Source: Microbacteriaceae bacterium
Lineage (GTDB): Bacteria; Actinomycetota; Actinomycetes; Actinomycetales; Microbacteriaceae
DNA: 6,609 nucleotides
Direction: 5' to 3'
Assembly (NCBI GenBank): GCA_022701925.1
Contig: JAKONM010000086.1
Location: 1-6,609, forward strand
Shown here: piece by piece, positions 1 through 6,609 of the stretch
Layout: every line of letters starts with the position of its first letter
How positions within the stretch are numbered: the stretch's first letter is position 1
Made by a program: the position numbers and the translations under genes
Notes under the pieces: generated by a model
The model's database searches: none
The model's input: the letters and a program-made list of their open reading frames with translations, nothing else
What the model was told of the DNA's origin: nothing

Positions 1-2
1 AG

Positions 3-470
3 GACCGGTGGGACGACCTGCGCGACCGCTGCGAGGCGATCGCGCGCCTGCACGGCGCCCTGTGCCGGGCCGCCGCGGAGGCCCGCACCGCCGAGCAGCT
101 CGACGGGGTGCGCGCGCGGCTGGCCGACTACGCCGCCGCGCCGAGCGGACTGGCGAAGCAGCAGGCCGACAGCCGGCTGCACCTGGAGATCGTGGACGCC
201 GCCGGCAACCGCACGCTCGTCCGCGTGCTGCGCGAGCTGGAGGCCGCGCTCTCCATCGGCGCCCCCGCGCACCTGTGGGGCGAGCCCGGCGGGATGCGGG
301 CGATGGAGGAGCGCGCGATGCACGAGCACGAGGCGCTCGTCGCCGCGATCGCCGACGGGCGCGCGGACGACGCCGAGTCGATCGCGCGCCGGCACGTCGG
401 CATCGACCTGGAGCTGCTGGAGGCCGCCCGGCGCAGGGCGGCCGACATCGTGCCCGGCTCCCCGGGGTGA
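3..470 (+). CDS. GntR-family transcriptional regulator, FCD domain (5' partial)
   Basis: This is the C-terminal 155 residues of a ligand-responsive repressor or activator of the FadR subfamily of GntR regulators. The N-terminal winged-helix DNA-binding domain and the start lie before the window; the frame is open from base 3 with no convincing start inside. The visible part is an all-helical FCD domain. Its signature is DSRLHLEIVDAAGN (about 168-209), followed by HEHEALVAAIADG and RRHVG. The four residues that bind a metal in FCD proteins are all present: Asp (168-170), His (180-182), His (327-329) and His (393-395). A metal-dependent effector site, typically for a small carboxylate, is therefore likely intact. 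The stop TGA overlaps the GTG start of the next gene, so the two are probably co-transcribed and translationally coupled. The family assignment is strong. The effector and target operon cannot be told from the sequence. Confidence 0.88.
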   Translation, partial: DRWDDLRDRCEAIARLHGALCRAAAEARTAEQLDGVRARLADYAAAPSGLAKQQADSRLHLEIVDAAGNRTLVRVLRELEAALSIGAPAHLWGEPGGMRAMEERAMHEHEALVAAIADGRADDAESIARRHVGIDLELLEAARRRAADIVPGSPG

Positions 471-1252
471 CCCCGCACGGCCCGCTGCTCGCGCGGCTCG
501 CCGCATGGGGCGCGGTGCCGACGGGCGAGACGTGGACGACGCCGACGTCCCTGCTGGCCGCCGGCGTGCTGGACGGGCTGGCCGTGATCGGCGAGCAGGC
601 GCTGGTCGAGGAGGAGCGGCGCGGCAACCGGCTGATGGCCTGGTGGTCCGACCGCGGCGGCCTGCCCGTGCTCGCGATCGAGGGCGACGTGCTGCTGATG
701 CGGCGCGTCGCGGGCGGGCGCGACCTGGCCGCGCGGGCCCTCCGCGGCCGGGACGGTGCGGCGGCGGTCGTCGGCGTGGCGCGGACGCTGCACGCGATCC
801 CCGCGCCGCCCGGGCTGGTGCCGCTGACGACCTGGTTCCGGGCGCTGACCTCCGCCCGCCAAGAGGATCCGCTGCTGCGCGGCTGCGCCGTGCTGGCGCG
901 CGGGCTGCTCACGACGACGCCGGAGGCGGAGGTCGTGGCGCTGCACGGCGACCTGCACCACGGCAACGTGCTGGACACCGGGTCGGGCTGGGCGGCGATC
1001 GACCCGAAGGGCCTGTCCGGCCACCGCGCGTTCGACTTCGCGAACCTGCTGCTGAACCCGGACTGCGACACGGCGCTCGCGCGCCTCGACGAGCGGGTGG
1101 CGCAGATCGCCGCGCTCGCCGAGCTGCCGCATGCGGTGCTGCGCGGCTGGACGGCGGCCTGGTGCCGGCTCTCGCTCGCCTGGTCGGACGCTGCGGATCC
1201 CGCCTGGCACGCGCGGACGGCCCGCGCGGTGGCGGAGCGCCTGCTGCCCTGA
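467..1252 (+). CDS. APH(6)/hydroxyurea-type small-molecule kinase (streptomycin 6-kinase family), N-lobe lysine missing
   Basis: This 261-residue protein belongs to the APH_6/hydroxyurea kinase family (the StrB family), cytosolic enzymes that phosphorylate aminoglycosides or related hydroxyl compounds with ATP. The pattern RRGNRLMAWW followed by GDVLLMRRVAGGRDL matches the hinge region of the family. The catalytic loop HGDLHHGNVL lies at residues 160-169 with Asp162 as the expected base, and the metal-binding IDPKG lies at 178-182, followed by FDFANLLLNPD. The length is close to the usual 270-300. The start is the GTG that overlaps the preceding stop (GTGA); no Shine-Dalgarno is evident, which suggests reinitiation. 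One oddity stands out: where relatives have a beta-3 lysine (PAxLK or AIVK), this protein reads LAVIGEQ at residues 38-44. The only lysine in the whole protein is that of IDPKG. The real substrate is unknown, and a streptomycin-resistance role is not established. It may be a metabolic kinase, a weak enzyme or a pseudokinase. Confidence 0.85.
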   Translation: MTPHGPLLARLAAWGAVPTGETWTTPTSLLAAGVLDGLAVIGEQALVEEERRGNRLMAWWSDRGGLPVLAIEGDVLLMRRVAGGRDLAARALRGRDGAAAVVGVARTLHAIPAPPGLVPLTTWFRALTSARQEDPLLRGCAVLARGLLTTTPEAEVVALHGDLHHGNVLDTGSGWAAIDPKGLSGHRAFDFANLLLNPDCDTALARLDERVAQIAALAELPHAVLRGWTAAWCRLSLAWSDAADPAWHARTARAVAERLLP

Positions 1253-1310
1253 CCCGCTCACGACGTGCTGCACCGCTCCTCCCTCGACCCCGGCCGGCGA
1301 GTCCGCGCGG

Positions 1311-1372
1311 TGCGGGGTTCCTCGCTGCGTCTGCGGTCGGCCGACCGACCGCAGACGCGCGGAGGAACCGCA
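1311..1372. terminator. Long hairpin between convergent genes, probable bidirectional terminator
   Basis: A perfect 14-bp stem pairs 1327-1340 with 1345-1358 around the loop CCGA. Beyond a 3x3 internal mismatch, 1316-1323 (GGTTCCTC) pairs with 1362-1369 (GAGGAACC), and after a 2-nt bulge TGC at 1311-1313 pairs with GCA at 1370-1372. It lies 58 bases after the kinase stop and 20 bases beyond the rsmB stop on the other strand, where both converging units must end. No T tract follows on either strand, so it is not a classical U-tailed terminator, but many high-GC actinobacterial terminators lack one. An operator is less likely, because no promoter faces it. Confidence 0.7.
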
Positions 1373-1392
1373 GATCCGGGGCCCTGGACGGG

Positions 1393-2757
1393 TCAGGCGA
1401 GCGTCAGCAGCTGCACGAACATCGCGTCGGTCGCGTGCAGGTGCGGCCAGAGCTGGACGGCGTCGCCGCGTCGGGCGCCCGGCACCGCCGCGCCGGCGAC
1501 CCGGTCGAGCACGTCGCCGGTGGGCAGGGCGGTGAGGCCGGGGTGGCGGTCGAGCGCGGCCCCGACCACGGCCGAGGTCTCCGCCGTCACCGGCGAGCAG
1601 GTGACGTAGGCGATCAGGCCGCCCGGGGCGAGCGCACCGACGGCGGCGTCGAGCAGCGCTCCCTGCAGCGCGGTCAGCGGCGGCAGGTCCTCCGGTCGCT
1701 TGCGCCAGCGCGCCTCCGGCCGCCGCCGCAGGGCGCCGAGACCGGAGCAGGGGGCGTCCAGCAGGATCCGGTCGAACCGGCGCGCGCCGTCCGCGAACCG
1801 GCGGCCGTCGCCGGTCTCGACCGGGTGGTCGCCCGGCACCGCCGCGAGCGCCTGCTCGACCAGGCGGGCCCGGGCGGGCAGCTGCTCGTTCGCGGTGAGG
1901 ACCGCGCCGCCGCGCACCGCCTCCGCGGCCAGCAGCGCCGCCTTGCCGCCCGGTCCCGCGCAGAGGTCGAGCCAGCGCTCGCCGCGTCGCACGTCGCGCG
2001 CCCGGCTGAGCATCAGCGCGGCCAGCTGGGAGCCCGGGTCCTGCACGCGCACGACGCCGGTCCGGACGCCGCGCACCGAGCGGGGGTCGCCGCCGTCGAG
2101 CACCGCGCCGGTCGGCGCGAGCGGGTGCGGGTGCACGCGGTCGTCGCCCGTGCGGGCGCGGTCCGCGAGCCCCGGCAGCGCGACGAGTCCGACCGGCGGG
2201 GCCTCGTCGTCGACGCGCAGCAGGTCGTCGAGGCCCGCCTCCCCGCCGCCGGCGGCCAGCGCCTCCTCTAGCTCGCGGACGATCCAGGCCGGATGGCCCG
2301 TCGCGACGGCACGGCGCTCGGCCGGATCGACGACGCCCTCGACGAGGTGCGCGGTCCAGCCCGCGCCGTCCCGCTCCCCCACCCGCCGCAGCACGGCGTT
2401 CACGAAGCCCGCGGCCCGCTGACCCGCCACCTGGCGCACCTGCTGCACCGCCTGGTGCACCGCGGCGTGCGGCGGCGTGCGCGTCTCGAGCAGCTGGTGG
2501 GCGGCCAGGCGCAGCACGTCGAGCACCGGCGGGTCGATCCGCTCGACCGCCCGGCCCGCGGCGGAAGCGATGATCGCGTCGTAGCGGCCGAGGAGGCGCA
2601 GGGTGCCGTAGGCCAGCTCCGTGGCGAAGGCGGCCTCGGGCGGCGCCGGCCGCACGCGCTCGAGCACGGCGGGCAGCAGCAGGTTGCCGTAGGCGTCCCG
2701 CTCGCGGACGCCGGCCAGCACCTCGTAGGCGATGCGGCGGGCCGGGCTGACGCTCAC
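1393..2757 (-). CDS. rsmB: 16S rRNA (cytosine(967)-C(5))-methyltransferase RsmB
   Basis: This 454-residue SAM-dependent enzyme (also called Sun or Fmu) makes m5C967 in 16S rRNA during 30S assembly. Residues 1 to about 140 form the NusB-like RNA-binding domain, with ATELAYGTLR near 45-54 and GFVNAVLRR at 117-125. The Rossmann methyltransferase domain follows: VQDPGSQLAALML (237-249), SAM-binding motif I WLDLCAGPGGKAALLA (262-277), motif IV DAPCSG with Cys337, and motif VI YVTCSP with Cys387. By homology Cys387 is the nucleophile that attacks the cytosine, and Cys337 helps release the product. The length is near that of E. coli (429). The start is GTG, and GTGA overlaps the fmt stop by 4 nt. 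No clear Shine-Dalgarno is seen, so translation is probably coupled to fmt. It is the last visible gene of the unit and ends just beside the convergent hairpin. Confidence 0.95.
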   Translation of the reverse strand: MSVSPARRIAYEVLAGVRERDAYGNLLLPAVLERVRPAPPEAAFATELAYGTLRLLGRYDAIIASAAGRAVERIDPPVLDVLRLAAHQLLETRTPPHAAVHQAVQQVRQVAGQRAAGFVNAVLRRVGERDGAGWTAHLVEGVVDPAERRAVATGHPAWIVRELEEALAAGGGEAGLDDLLRVDDEAPPVGLVALPGLADRARTGDDRVHPHPLAPTGAVLDGGDPRSVRGVRTGVVRVQDPGSQLAALMLSRARDVRRGERWLDLCAGPGGKAALLAAEAVRGGAVLTANEQLPARARLVEQALAAVPGDHPVETGDGRRFADGARRFDRILLDAPCSGLGALRRRPEARWRKRPEDLPPLTALQGALLDAAVGALAPGGLIAYVTCSPVTAETSAVVGAALDRHPGLTALPTGDVLDRVAGAAVPGARRGDAVQLWPHLHATDAMFVQLLTLA

Positions 2758-3665
2758 GAGAACCGCACCGCCGCGCTCGCGCCGCGCAGCCAGTCCGCCG
2801 CGGCCATGGCGGGCCGGCCCTCCGGCTGCACGCGCACCAGCTGCAGGGCGCCGTCCGCGCAGCCCACCAGCACCGCGCCGCCCGCCTCCACCTCGCCCGG
2901 CGCCAGCCGCGTCGTCGCCGGGGCGGGCACCGCGTCCAGCACCTTCAGGCGCCGCTCCCCCACGACGGTCCAGGCGCCCGGCTCGGGCGTGCAGCCGCGG
3001 TACCGCGCGAACACCCGTGCCGCGGGCTCGGTCCAGTCGAGCCGGCCGTCCTGCAGGCCCAGCTTCGGGGCGAGCACGGGCTCGCCCTCCTGCTCCCGCA
3101 GCACGGCGGTGCCGTCGGCGATGCGGTCGACCGCGTCGACCAGCACCTCGGCGCCCACCCGCGACAGCCGGTCCAGCAGGGCGCCGGCGGTCTCGAGGGC
3201 GTCGACGGGCACCCGCTGCTCCCCGATCACCGGCCCCGTGTCGAGGCCGGCCTCGAGCCGGAAGACGTCCACCCCCACGACCTCGTCGCCGGCGATGAGC
3301 GCCCGCTGCACGGGCGCCGCGCCGCGCCAGCGCGGCAGCAGGGAGAAGTGCAGGTTGACCCAGCCGTGCCGCGGGGCGGACAGCAGCGGCTCGCGCACCA
3401 GGCCGCCGTAGGCCACCACGACGGCCAGGTCCGCGCCGTCGGCCGCCAGGACCTCGGTCGCCTCCGGGTCCAGCCGGGCGGCGGGCAGCACCGGCAGGCC
3501 CAGGCGCTCGGCGGCGCGCTGCACCGGGGAGGGCGTGAGCACGCGCTTGCGGCCCAGCGGCGCGGGCGGACGGGTGACGACCCGCACCACCTCGTGCGCC
3601 GAGGCGGACAGCGCCTCGAGCGACGGCACGGCGGCGTCGGGCGTACCGGCGAAGATCAGGCGCAT
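2754..3665 (-). CDS. fmt: Methionyl-tRNA formyltransferase
   Basis: This 303-residue cytosolic enzyme transfers a formyl group from 10-formyl-tetrahydrofolate to Met-tRNA(fMet) for translation initiation. The N-terminal formyltransferase fold begins MRLIFAGTPDAAVPS, the family's standard N-terminus, which fixes the ATG start. The loop RKRVLTPSPVQ is at 39-49. The catalytic region is NLHFSLLPRWRGAAP, where Asn104 and His106 are catalytic and SLLP (108-111) follows. LDTGPV contains the catalytic Asp142. The C-terminal tRNA-binding domain runs from about 205 and includes RGCTPEPGAW (224-232), equivalent to the usual NPxPGAW/Y segment. One small departure is Phe107 where most family members have Pro (HPSLLP). 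The length is normal (E. coli about 315). It lies 35 nt after priA and overlaps rsmB by 4 nt. The def gene, often beside fmt, is absent here. Confidence 0.96.
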   Translation of the reverse strand: MRLIFAGTPDAAVPSLEALSASAHEVVRVVTRPPAPLGRKRVLTPSPVQRAAERLGLPVLPAARLDPEATEVLAADGADLAVVVAYGGLVREPLLSAPRHGWVNLHFSLLPRWRGAAPVQRALIAGDEVVGVDVFRLEAGLDTGPVIGEQRVPVDALETAGALLDRLSRVGAEVLVDAVDRIADGTAVLREQEGEPVLAPKLGLQDGRLDWTEPAARVFARYRGCTPEPGAWTVVGERRLKVLDAVPAPATTRLAPGEVEAGGAVLVGCADGALQLVRVQPEGRPAMAAADWLRGASAAVRFS

Positions 3666-3678
3666 CCCCGCAAGCGTG

Positions 3679-3687
3679 CCACCTCCC
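3679..3687 (-). promoter_or_regulatory. Shine-Dalgarno sequence of fmt with long spacer
   Basis: On the minus strand the bases read GGGAGGTGG, a strong match to the anti-Shine-Dalgarno. It sits in the 35-nt priA-fmt gap, and 13 nt separate it from the fmt ATG at 3665, somewhat longer than usual. No other in-frame ATG, GTG or TTG lies between it and that ATG. It is the only clear ribosome binding site at a start in this operon; priA and rsmB begin at coupled GTG codons. Confidence 0.6.
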
Positions 3688-3700
3688 GGGGCGGCCCCGG

Positions 3701-5470
3701 CTACAGCGGCTCCAGGGGGTCGAACCGGATGCGCAGCACCGGCGGCGGCGGCGCGGGCGGCTTGGGCCGGCGGGCGCTGCCGTGCCGCAGCAGCGCGGCC
3801 TTCGCGACCGCGGCGACCCGGGGCCCCGCCGAGGTCGGGAAGCGCACGACCGCGCGCTCGAGGCCGTCCGCGGTGGTGCGCTGCAGCAGCTCCGCCCCGG
3901 CGGGCGCCCACTCCCCCAGCAGGTCCTCGACGGCGCGCACGGGCCCGGTGGCGAGGGCGGTGCGGACCGCCGGGGGGAATCGCAGCTCGCGCCGGTCGGC
4001 CAGCTGCCGGGCGGCGAAGTCGGCGGAGCGCCAGGTGGCCAGCGCCGTGGCGACGTCGCCGGTCACGCCGACCAGGTGCACCGGCGCGTCGGGCGCGGCC
4101 AGCATCGCGGCGCTCGACCACCACCGCAGGCAGTCCTCGGCCACCCACAGCGACTCGCGCAGCAGCATGCGGCCCCCGTCGAGCAGCAGCACGGCTCGGT
4201 AGCCGCCCGGCGCCCTCGGCTCGGCGCCGCGCGTCGCGACGACCAGCCGCGGACCGGGCGGGACCGCGTCGTGCACGTGCTCGCCGTCGGCCAGCAGCAC
4301 CGGGACGCCCGGGAACGCCCGGCCCAGCTCGTGGGCCGTGCGCCCGGCGTCGATCGGCACCGGCGCCTCGCCGGCCCGCAGCGCCCGCAGCGCCGCGTCG
4401 CCGGGTCGGGCGACCTGCACCAGGACCGGGCCGGCAAGGATGGCGCGCTGCGCCGCGCGGTAGGCGGCCGAGGGGATGCGCGTCCCGCGCCCGTCGTCCG
4501 GGGTCAGCACGACCTCGGGCCGGGCGCGCGACACCTCCCACTCGGCGCACCAGCCCAGCTGCACGAGCCGCTGCACCGTCGACGACCGGCTGGAGGAGAG
4601 CAGCAGCAGGCCGGCGCCCGACTGCTCCTGCCGCAGCAGCGCCACGTCGCGGGTCGAGGCGTAGGGCGCGAGCGGTTCCTGGTGGAAGGGGTCCGCCTCC
4701 TCCCACACGACGATCGCGCCCAGGTCGGCCGCCGGCGCGTAGACGGCGGACCGGTTGCCGATGATCACGTGCGGGCCGGGCTGCAGCGCGGTCAGGTGGG
4801 CGCGGGCGCGGGCCGCGGGCTGGCGGGAGGCGTCGACGCGCAGCGCCAGCGCTGCGGCCGGACCGGCGCAGAGCACCGTCTCCAGCTGGTCGAGGTCGCG
4901 CCGGTCCGGCACGGCGACGATCGCGGTGCGCCCGGCCGCCGCGACGGCGGCCACGACCCGACCGACGTCCGCCGCCCAGCCGCCCGGCCACCCGTCCCCG
5001 ACGGGCACCTGGTGCGGGGTCGGCAGCGCGGCGATGCGGGCGCCGCCGAGCAGCGCGGTCGCCAGGTCGTCCGCAGGCGCCTCGACCCGCTCGCGCGTCG
5101 AGCGGGGCGCCGTCGACCACTTCTGCTCGACCCGCGCCTGCCGCTTCGGCACGGCCAGCCGCAGCACGTCGCTGGCCGTGCCGGCCGCTCGGTCGGCGAC
5201 GGCGCGGGCGAGCCGCCAGACCTCCGGCGCCAGGACGGGCAGCGGCGACACCACGCGGTCGATCGGGGTCAGCTCGCCCGGCGCCTCGGTGACGTCGGCC
5301 ACCGCCACCACGAAACCGTCCGCGACCCGGCCGGCCACGCGGAGGGGCACCTTCACCCGCACGCCGGGGCGCACCTGGTCGGCCATCGCCGCCGGGATCC
5401 GGTAGTCGAACAGGTGGTCCAGTCGTGGCAGCGGCGAGTCGAGGACGACCTTCGCGACGTCCCCGACCAC
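3701..5470 (-). CDS. priA: Probable replication restart protein PriA (primosomal protein N'), helicase-less actinobacterial form
   Basis: PriA binds stalled forks and D-loops to start replisome reloading. This 589-residue protein keeps the N-terminal 3'-DNA-binding domain (about 1-105; LPRLDHLFDYRIP, PGVRVKVPL), the helicase-lobe remnant with IIGNRSAVYAPAADLG (236-251), and the C-terminal domain with ELRFPPAVR (495-503) and the ending RIRFDPLEPL. The ATPase motifs are gone. The Walker A GxGKT is replaced by a VGDGWPGGWAADVG segment (157-170), and the DEEH box by WEEAD (256-260). Only three cysteines occur (201, 308, 447), so the eight-cysteine zinc site is missing. Actinobacterial PriA proteins are known to lack detectable helicase motifs, so this is a lineage feature and not decay: the frame is intact and the length fits. 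A proline-rich linker occupies about 569-577. The start is GTG, 3 nt after the metK stop, with no obvious Shine-Dalgarno. Confidence 0.9.
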   Translation of the reverse strand: MVGDVAKVVLDSPLPRLDHLFDYRIPAAMADQVRPGVRVKVPLRVAGRVADGFVVAVADVTEAPGELTPIDRVVSPLPVLAPEVWRLARAVADRAAGTASDVLRLAVPKRQARVEQKWSTAPRSTRERVEAPADDLATALLGGARIAALPTPHQVPVGDGWPGGWAADVGRVVAAVAAAGRTAIVAVPDRRDLDQLETVLCAGPAAALALRVDASRQPAARARAHLTALQPGPHVIIGNRSAVYAPAADLGAIVVWEEADPFHQEPLAPYASTRDVALLRQEQSGAGLLLLSSSRSSTVQRLVQLGWCAEWEVSRARPEVVLTPDDGRGTRIPSAAYRAAQRAILAGPVLVQVARPGDAALRALRAGEAPVPIDAGRTAHELGRAFPGVPVLLADGEHVHDAVPPGPRLVVATRGAEPRAPGGYRAVLLLDGGRMLLRESLWVAEDCLRWWSSAAMLAAPDAPVHLVGVTGDVATALATWRSADFAARQLADRRELRFPPAVRTALATGPVRAVEDLLGEWAPAGAELLQRTTADGLERAVVRFPTSAGPRVAAVAKAALLRHGSARRPKPPAPPPPVLRIRFDPLEPL

Positions 5471-5473
5471 GCG

Positions 5474-6609
5474 CTACAGCCCGGCCGCTGCCGCCAGGTC
5501 GGCGGCGCGGTCGGTGCGCTCCCACGTGAAGTCGGGCAGCTCGCGGCCGAAGTGGCCGAAGGCGGCGGTCTGCGCGTAGATCGGGCGCCGCAGGTCGAGC
5601 GCGTCGATGATCGCGGCCGGTCGCAGGTCGAACACCTCCCGGATCGCGGCGGTGATCCGCTCCTCCGGCACCTGCGCGGTGCCGAACGTCTCGGCGTACA
5701 GGCCGACGGGCTCCGCGGCGCCGATCGCGTAGGCCACCTGCAGCTCGAGGCGGTCGGCCAGGCCGGCGGCGACGGCGGTCTTGGCGACCCAGCGCATCGC
5801 GTAGGCGGCCGAGCGGTCGACCTTCGACGGGTCCTTGCCGCTGAACGCGCCGCCGCCGTGCCGGGACGCGCCGCCGTACGTGTCGACGATGATCTTGCGG
5901 CCGGTCAGGCCCGCGTCCGCCTTCGGACCGCCGACCTCGAACCGGCCGGACGGGTTGATGTAGACGCGGGGGCGCCGCACCTCGAGCCCCGACGCCTGCA
6001 GCACCGGGTCCACGACCAGGCGCTGCACGTCCTCGCGGATGGTGCCGGACTCGACCCAGGCGGCGTGCTGCGTGGAGACCACGACGGCCTCCACGCTGAC
6101 GGCGCGCGCGCCCTCGTAGCCGATCGTCACCTGGGTCTTGCCGTCGGGCCGCAGGTAGGGCAGCGAGCCGTCCTGGCGCAGCCGCGTCAGGCGCTCGGCG
6201 AGACGGTGGGCCAGCGCGATCGGCACCGGCATCAGCTCGGGCGTCTCGCGCACCGCGTAGCCGAACATGAGGCCCTGGTCGCCGGCGCCCTGCAGGTCGT
6301 ACGGGTCGTCGCTGCCCGCCCGCGCCTCCACGGCCACGCCGACCCCGTCGGCGATCTCGCGCGACTGCTCCCCCACGCTGACGTTCACGCCGCACGTGGA
6401 GCCGTCGAACCCCTGCTCCGACGAGTCGTAGCCGATGCGCCGGATGCGGTCGCGCACGATGCCGGGGATGTCGGCGTAGCCGGTGGTCGACACCTCCCCG
6501 GCCACCTGGACCAGGCCGGTGGTGACGAGGGTCTCGACCGCGACGTGCGCGTGCGGGTCCTGGGCCAGCAGGGCGTCGAGGATGCTGTCGGAGATCTGGT
6601 CGCAGATCT
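5474..6609 (-). CDS. metK: S-adenosylmethionine synthetase (methionine adenosyltransferase), 5' partial
   Basis: The enzyme makes SAM from methionine and ATP, releasing phosphate and diphosphate; it is a cytosolic tetramer needing Mg2+ and K+. The 377 visible residues read from 6607 downwards and begin ICDQISDSILDALL. By comparison with the family about 20 residues are missing, including the HPDK motif with its ATP-binding His; they lie beyond the window edge. An internal GTG at 6505 is not the start, because conserved sequence (ETLVTTGLV) precedes it. Seen further on are GAGDQGLMFGYA (visible residues 107-118), GLTGRKIIVDTYGG (233-246), the phosphate-binding HGGGAFSGKDPSKVDRSAAY (from 250) and GHFGRELPDFTWE near the end. 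All are conserved, so the enzyme should be active. The stop is TAG, and priA starts 3 nt later. MetK supplies the SAM that RsmB, encoded three genes downstream, uses. Confidence 0.97.
   Translation of the reverse strand, partial: ICDQISDSILDALLAQDPHAHVAVETLVTTGLVQVAGEVSTTGYADIPGIVRDRIRRIGYDSSEQGFDGSTCGVNVSVGEQSREIADGVGVAVEARAGSDDPYDLQGAGDQGLMFGYAVRETPELMPVPIALAHRLAERLTRLRQDGSLPYLRPDGKTQVTIGYEGARAVSVEAVVVSTQHAAWVESGTIREDVQRLVVDPVLQASGLEVRRPRVYINPSGRFEVGGPKADAGLTGRKIIVDTYGGASRHGGGAFSGKDPSKVDRSAAYAMRWVAKTAVAAGLADRLELQVAYAIGAAEPVGLYAETFGTAQVPEERITAAIREVFDLRPAAIIDALDLRRPIYAQTAAFGHFGRELPDFTWERTDRAADLAAAAGL

Noticed and set aside
8..466. An in-frame N-terminal extension of the kinase gene upstream of the GTG at 467.
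   Set aside because: The extension is an Arg-rich shadow of the FCD regulator frame. The kinase domain fits within the protein starting at 467, where GTGA coupling gives a natural start.
128..1273. A minus-strand open frame antisense to the regulator and kinase genes.
   Set aside because: The translation is low-complexity Arg/Pro/Gln/Ala with no domain, while the plus-strand frames carry clear family motifs.
505..2271. A long plus-strand open frame running across the kinase, the hairpin and the antisense of rsmB.
   Set aside because: It ignores the kinase stop and hairpin, has a biased composition and shows no recognisable motif.
2754..6395. A very long minus-strand open frame continuing upstream of fmt through priA and metK.
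   Set aside because: Only its last 303 codons are fmt. The upstream part is an Arg/Ala/Gly-rich out-of-frame reading of priA and metK, as expected in very GC-rich DNA where stops are rare. It is not a fusion protein.
6592..6609. Two AGATCT hexamers 12 bases apart at the window edge.
   Set aside because: Both lie inside conserved metK coding sequence (ICDQIS) and are explained by the codons for it.
6506..6609. Whether metK starts at the internal GTG at 6505, giving a short protein.
   Set aside because: The frame stays open to the window edge and encodes conserved MetK sequence, so the gene is cut by the window and not truncated.

Overview
The window is very GC-rich bacterial DNA whose third codon positions are almost all G or C. 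It is densely coding and falls into two convergent gene groups around one short intergenic region. The minus-strand order metK-priA-fmt-rsmB, together with a PriA that has lost its helicase and zinc motifs, points to Actinomycetota. A deep lineage such as the Solirubrobacterales/Thermoleophilia is possible, but that finer placement is a guess from style and not from a marker.

Left part, plus strand (about 3-1252). It holds the C-terminal part of a GntR-family transcription regulator with an FCD ligand/metal-binding domain. This overlaps by four bases (GTGA) with a small kinase of the APH(6)/streptomycin-hydroxyurea phosphotransferase family. The two are probably one transcription unit. The kinase keeps the catalytic HGDLHHGN and IDPKG motifs but lacks the usual N-lobe ATP-binding lysine.

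Middle (1253-1392). This 140-base convergent intergenic region holds a long, strong hairpin with a four-base loop, best read as a two-way terminator. No T tract follows it on either side.

Right part, minus strand (6609 down to 1393). A housekeeping operon runs metK (5' end beyond the window), priA, fmt, rsmB. Spacings are 3 nt, 35 nt and a 4-nt GTGA overlap. Its members make S-adenosylmethionine (MetK), act in replication restart (PriA), formylate initiator Met-tRNA (Fmt) and methylate 16S rRNA using SAM (RsmB). MetK supplies the cofactor used by RsmB, and Fmt and RsmB both serve translation.

I see no mobile element, CRISPR array, tRNA, rRNA or replication origin, and no gene-free stretch longer than 140 bases. 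Nothing here looks like a wholly new system. The points most worth a second look are the lysine-less kinase coupled to an FCD regulator, and the helicase-less PriA.
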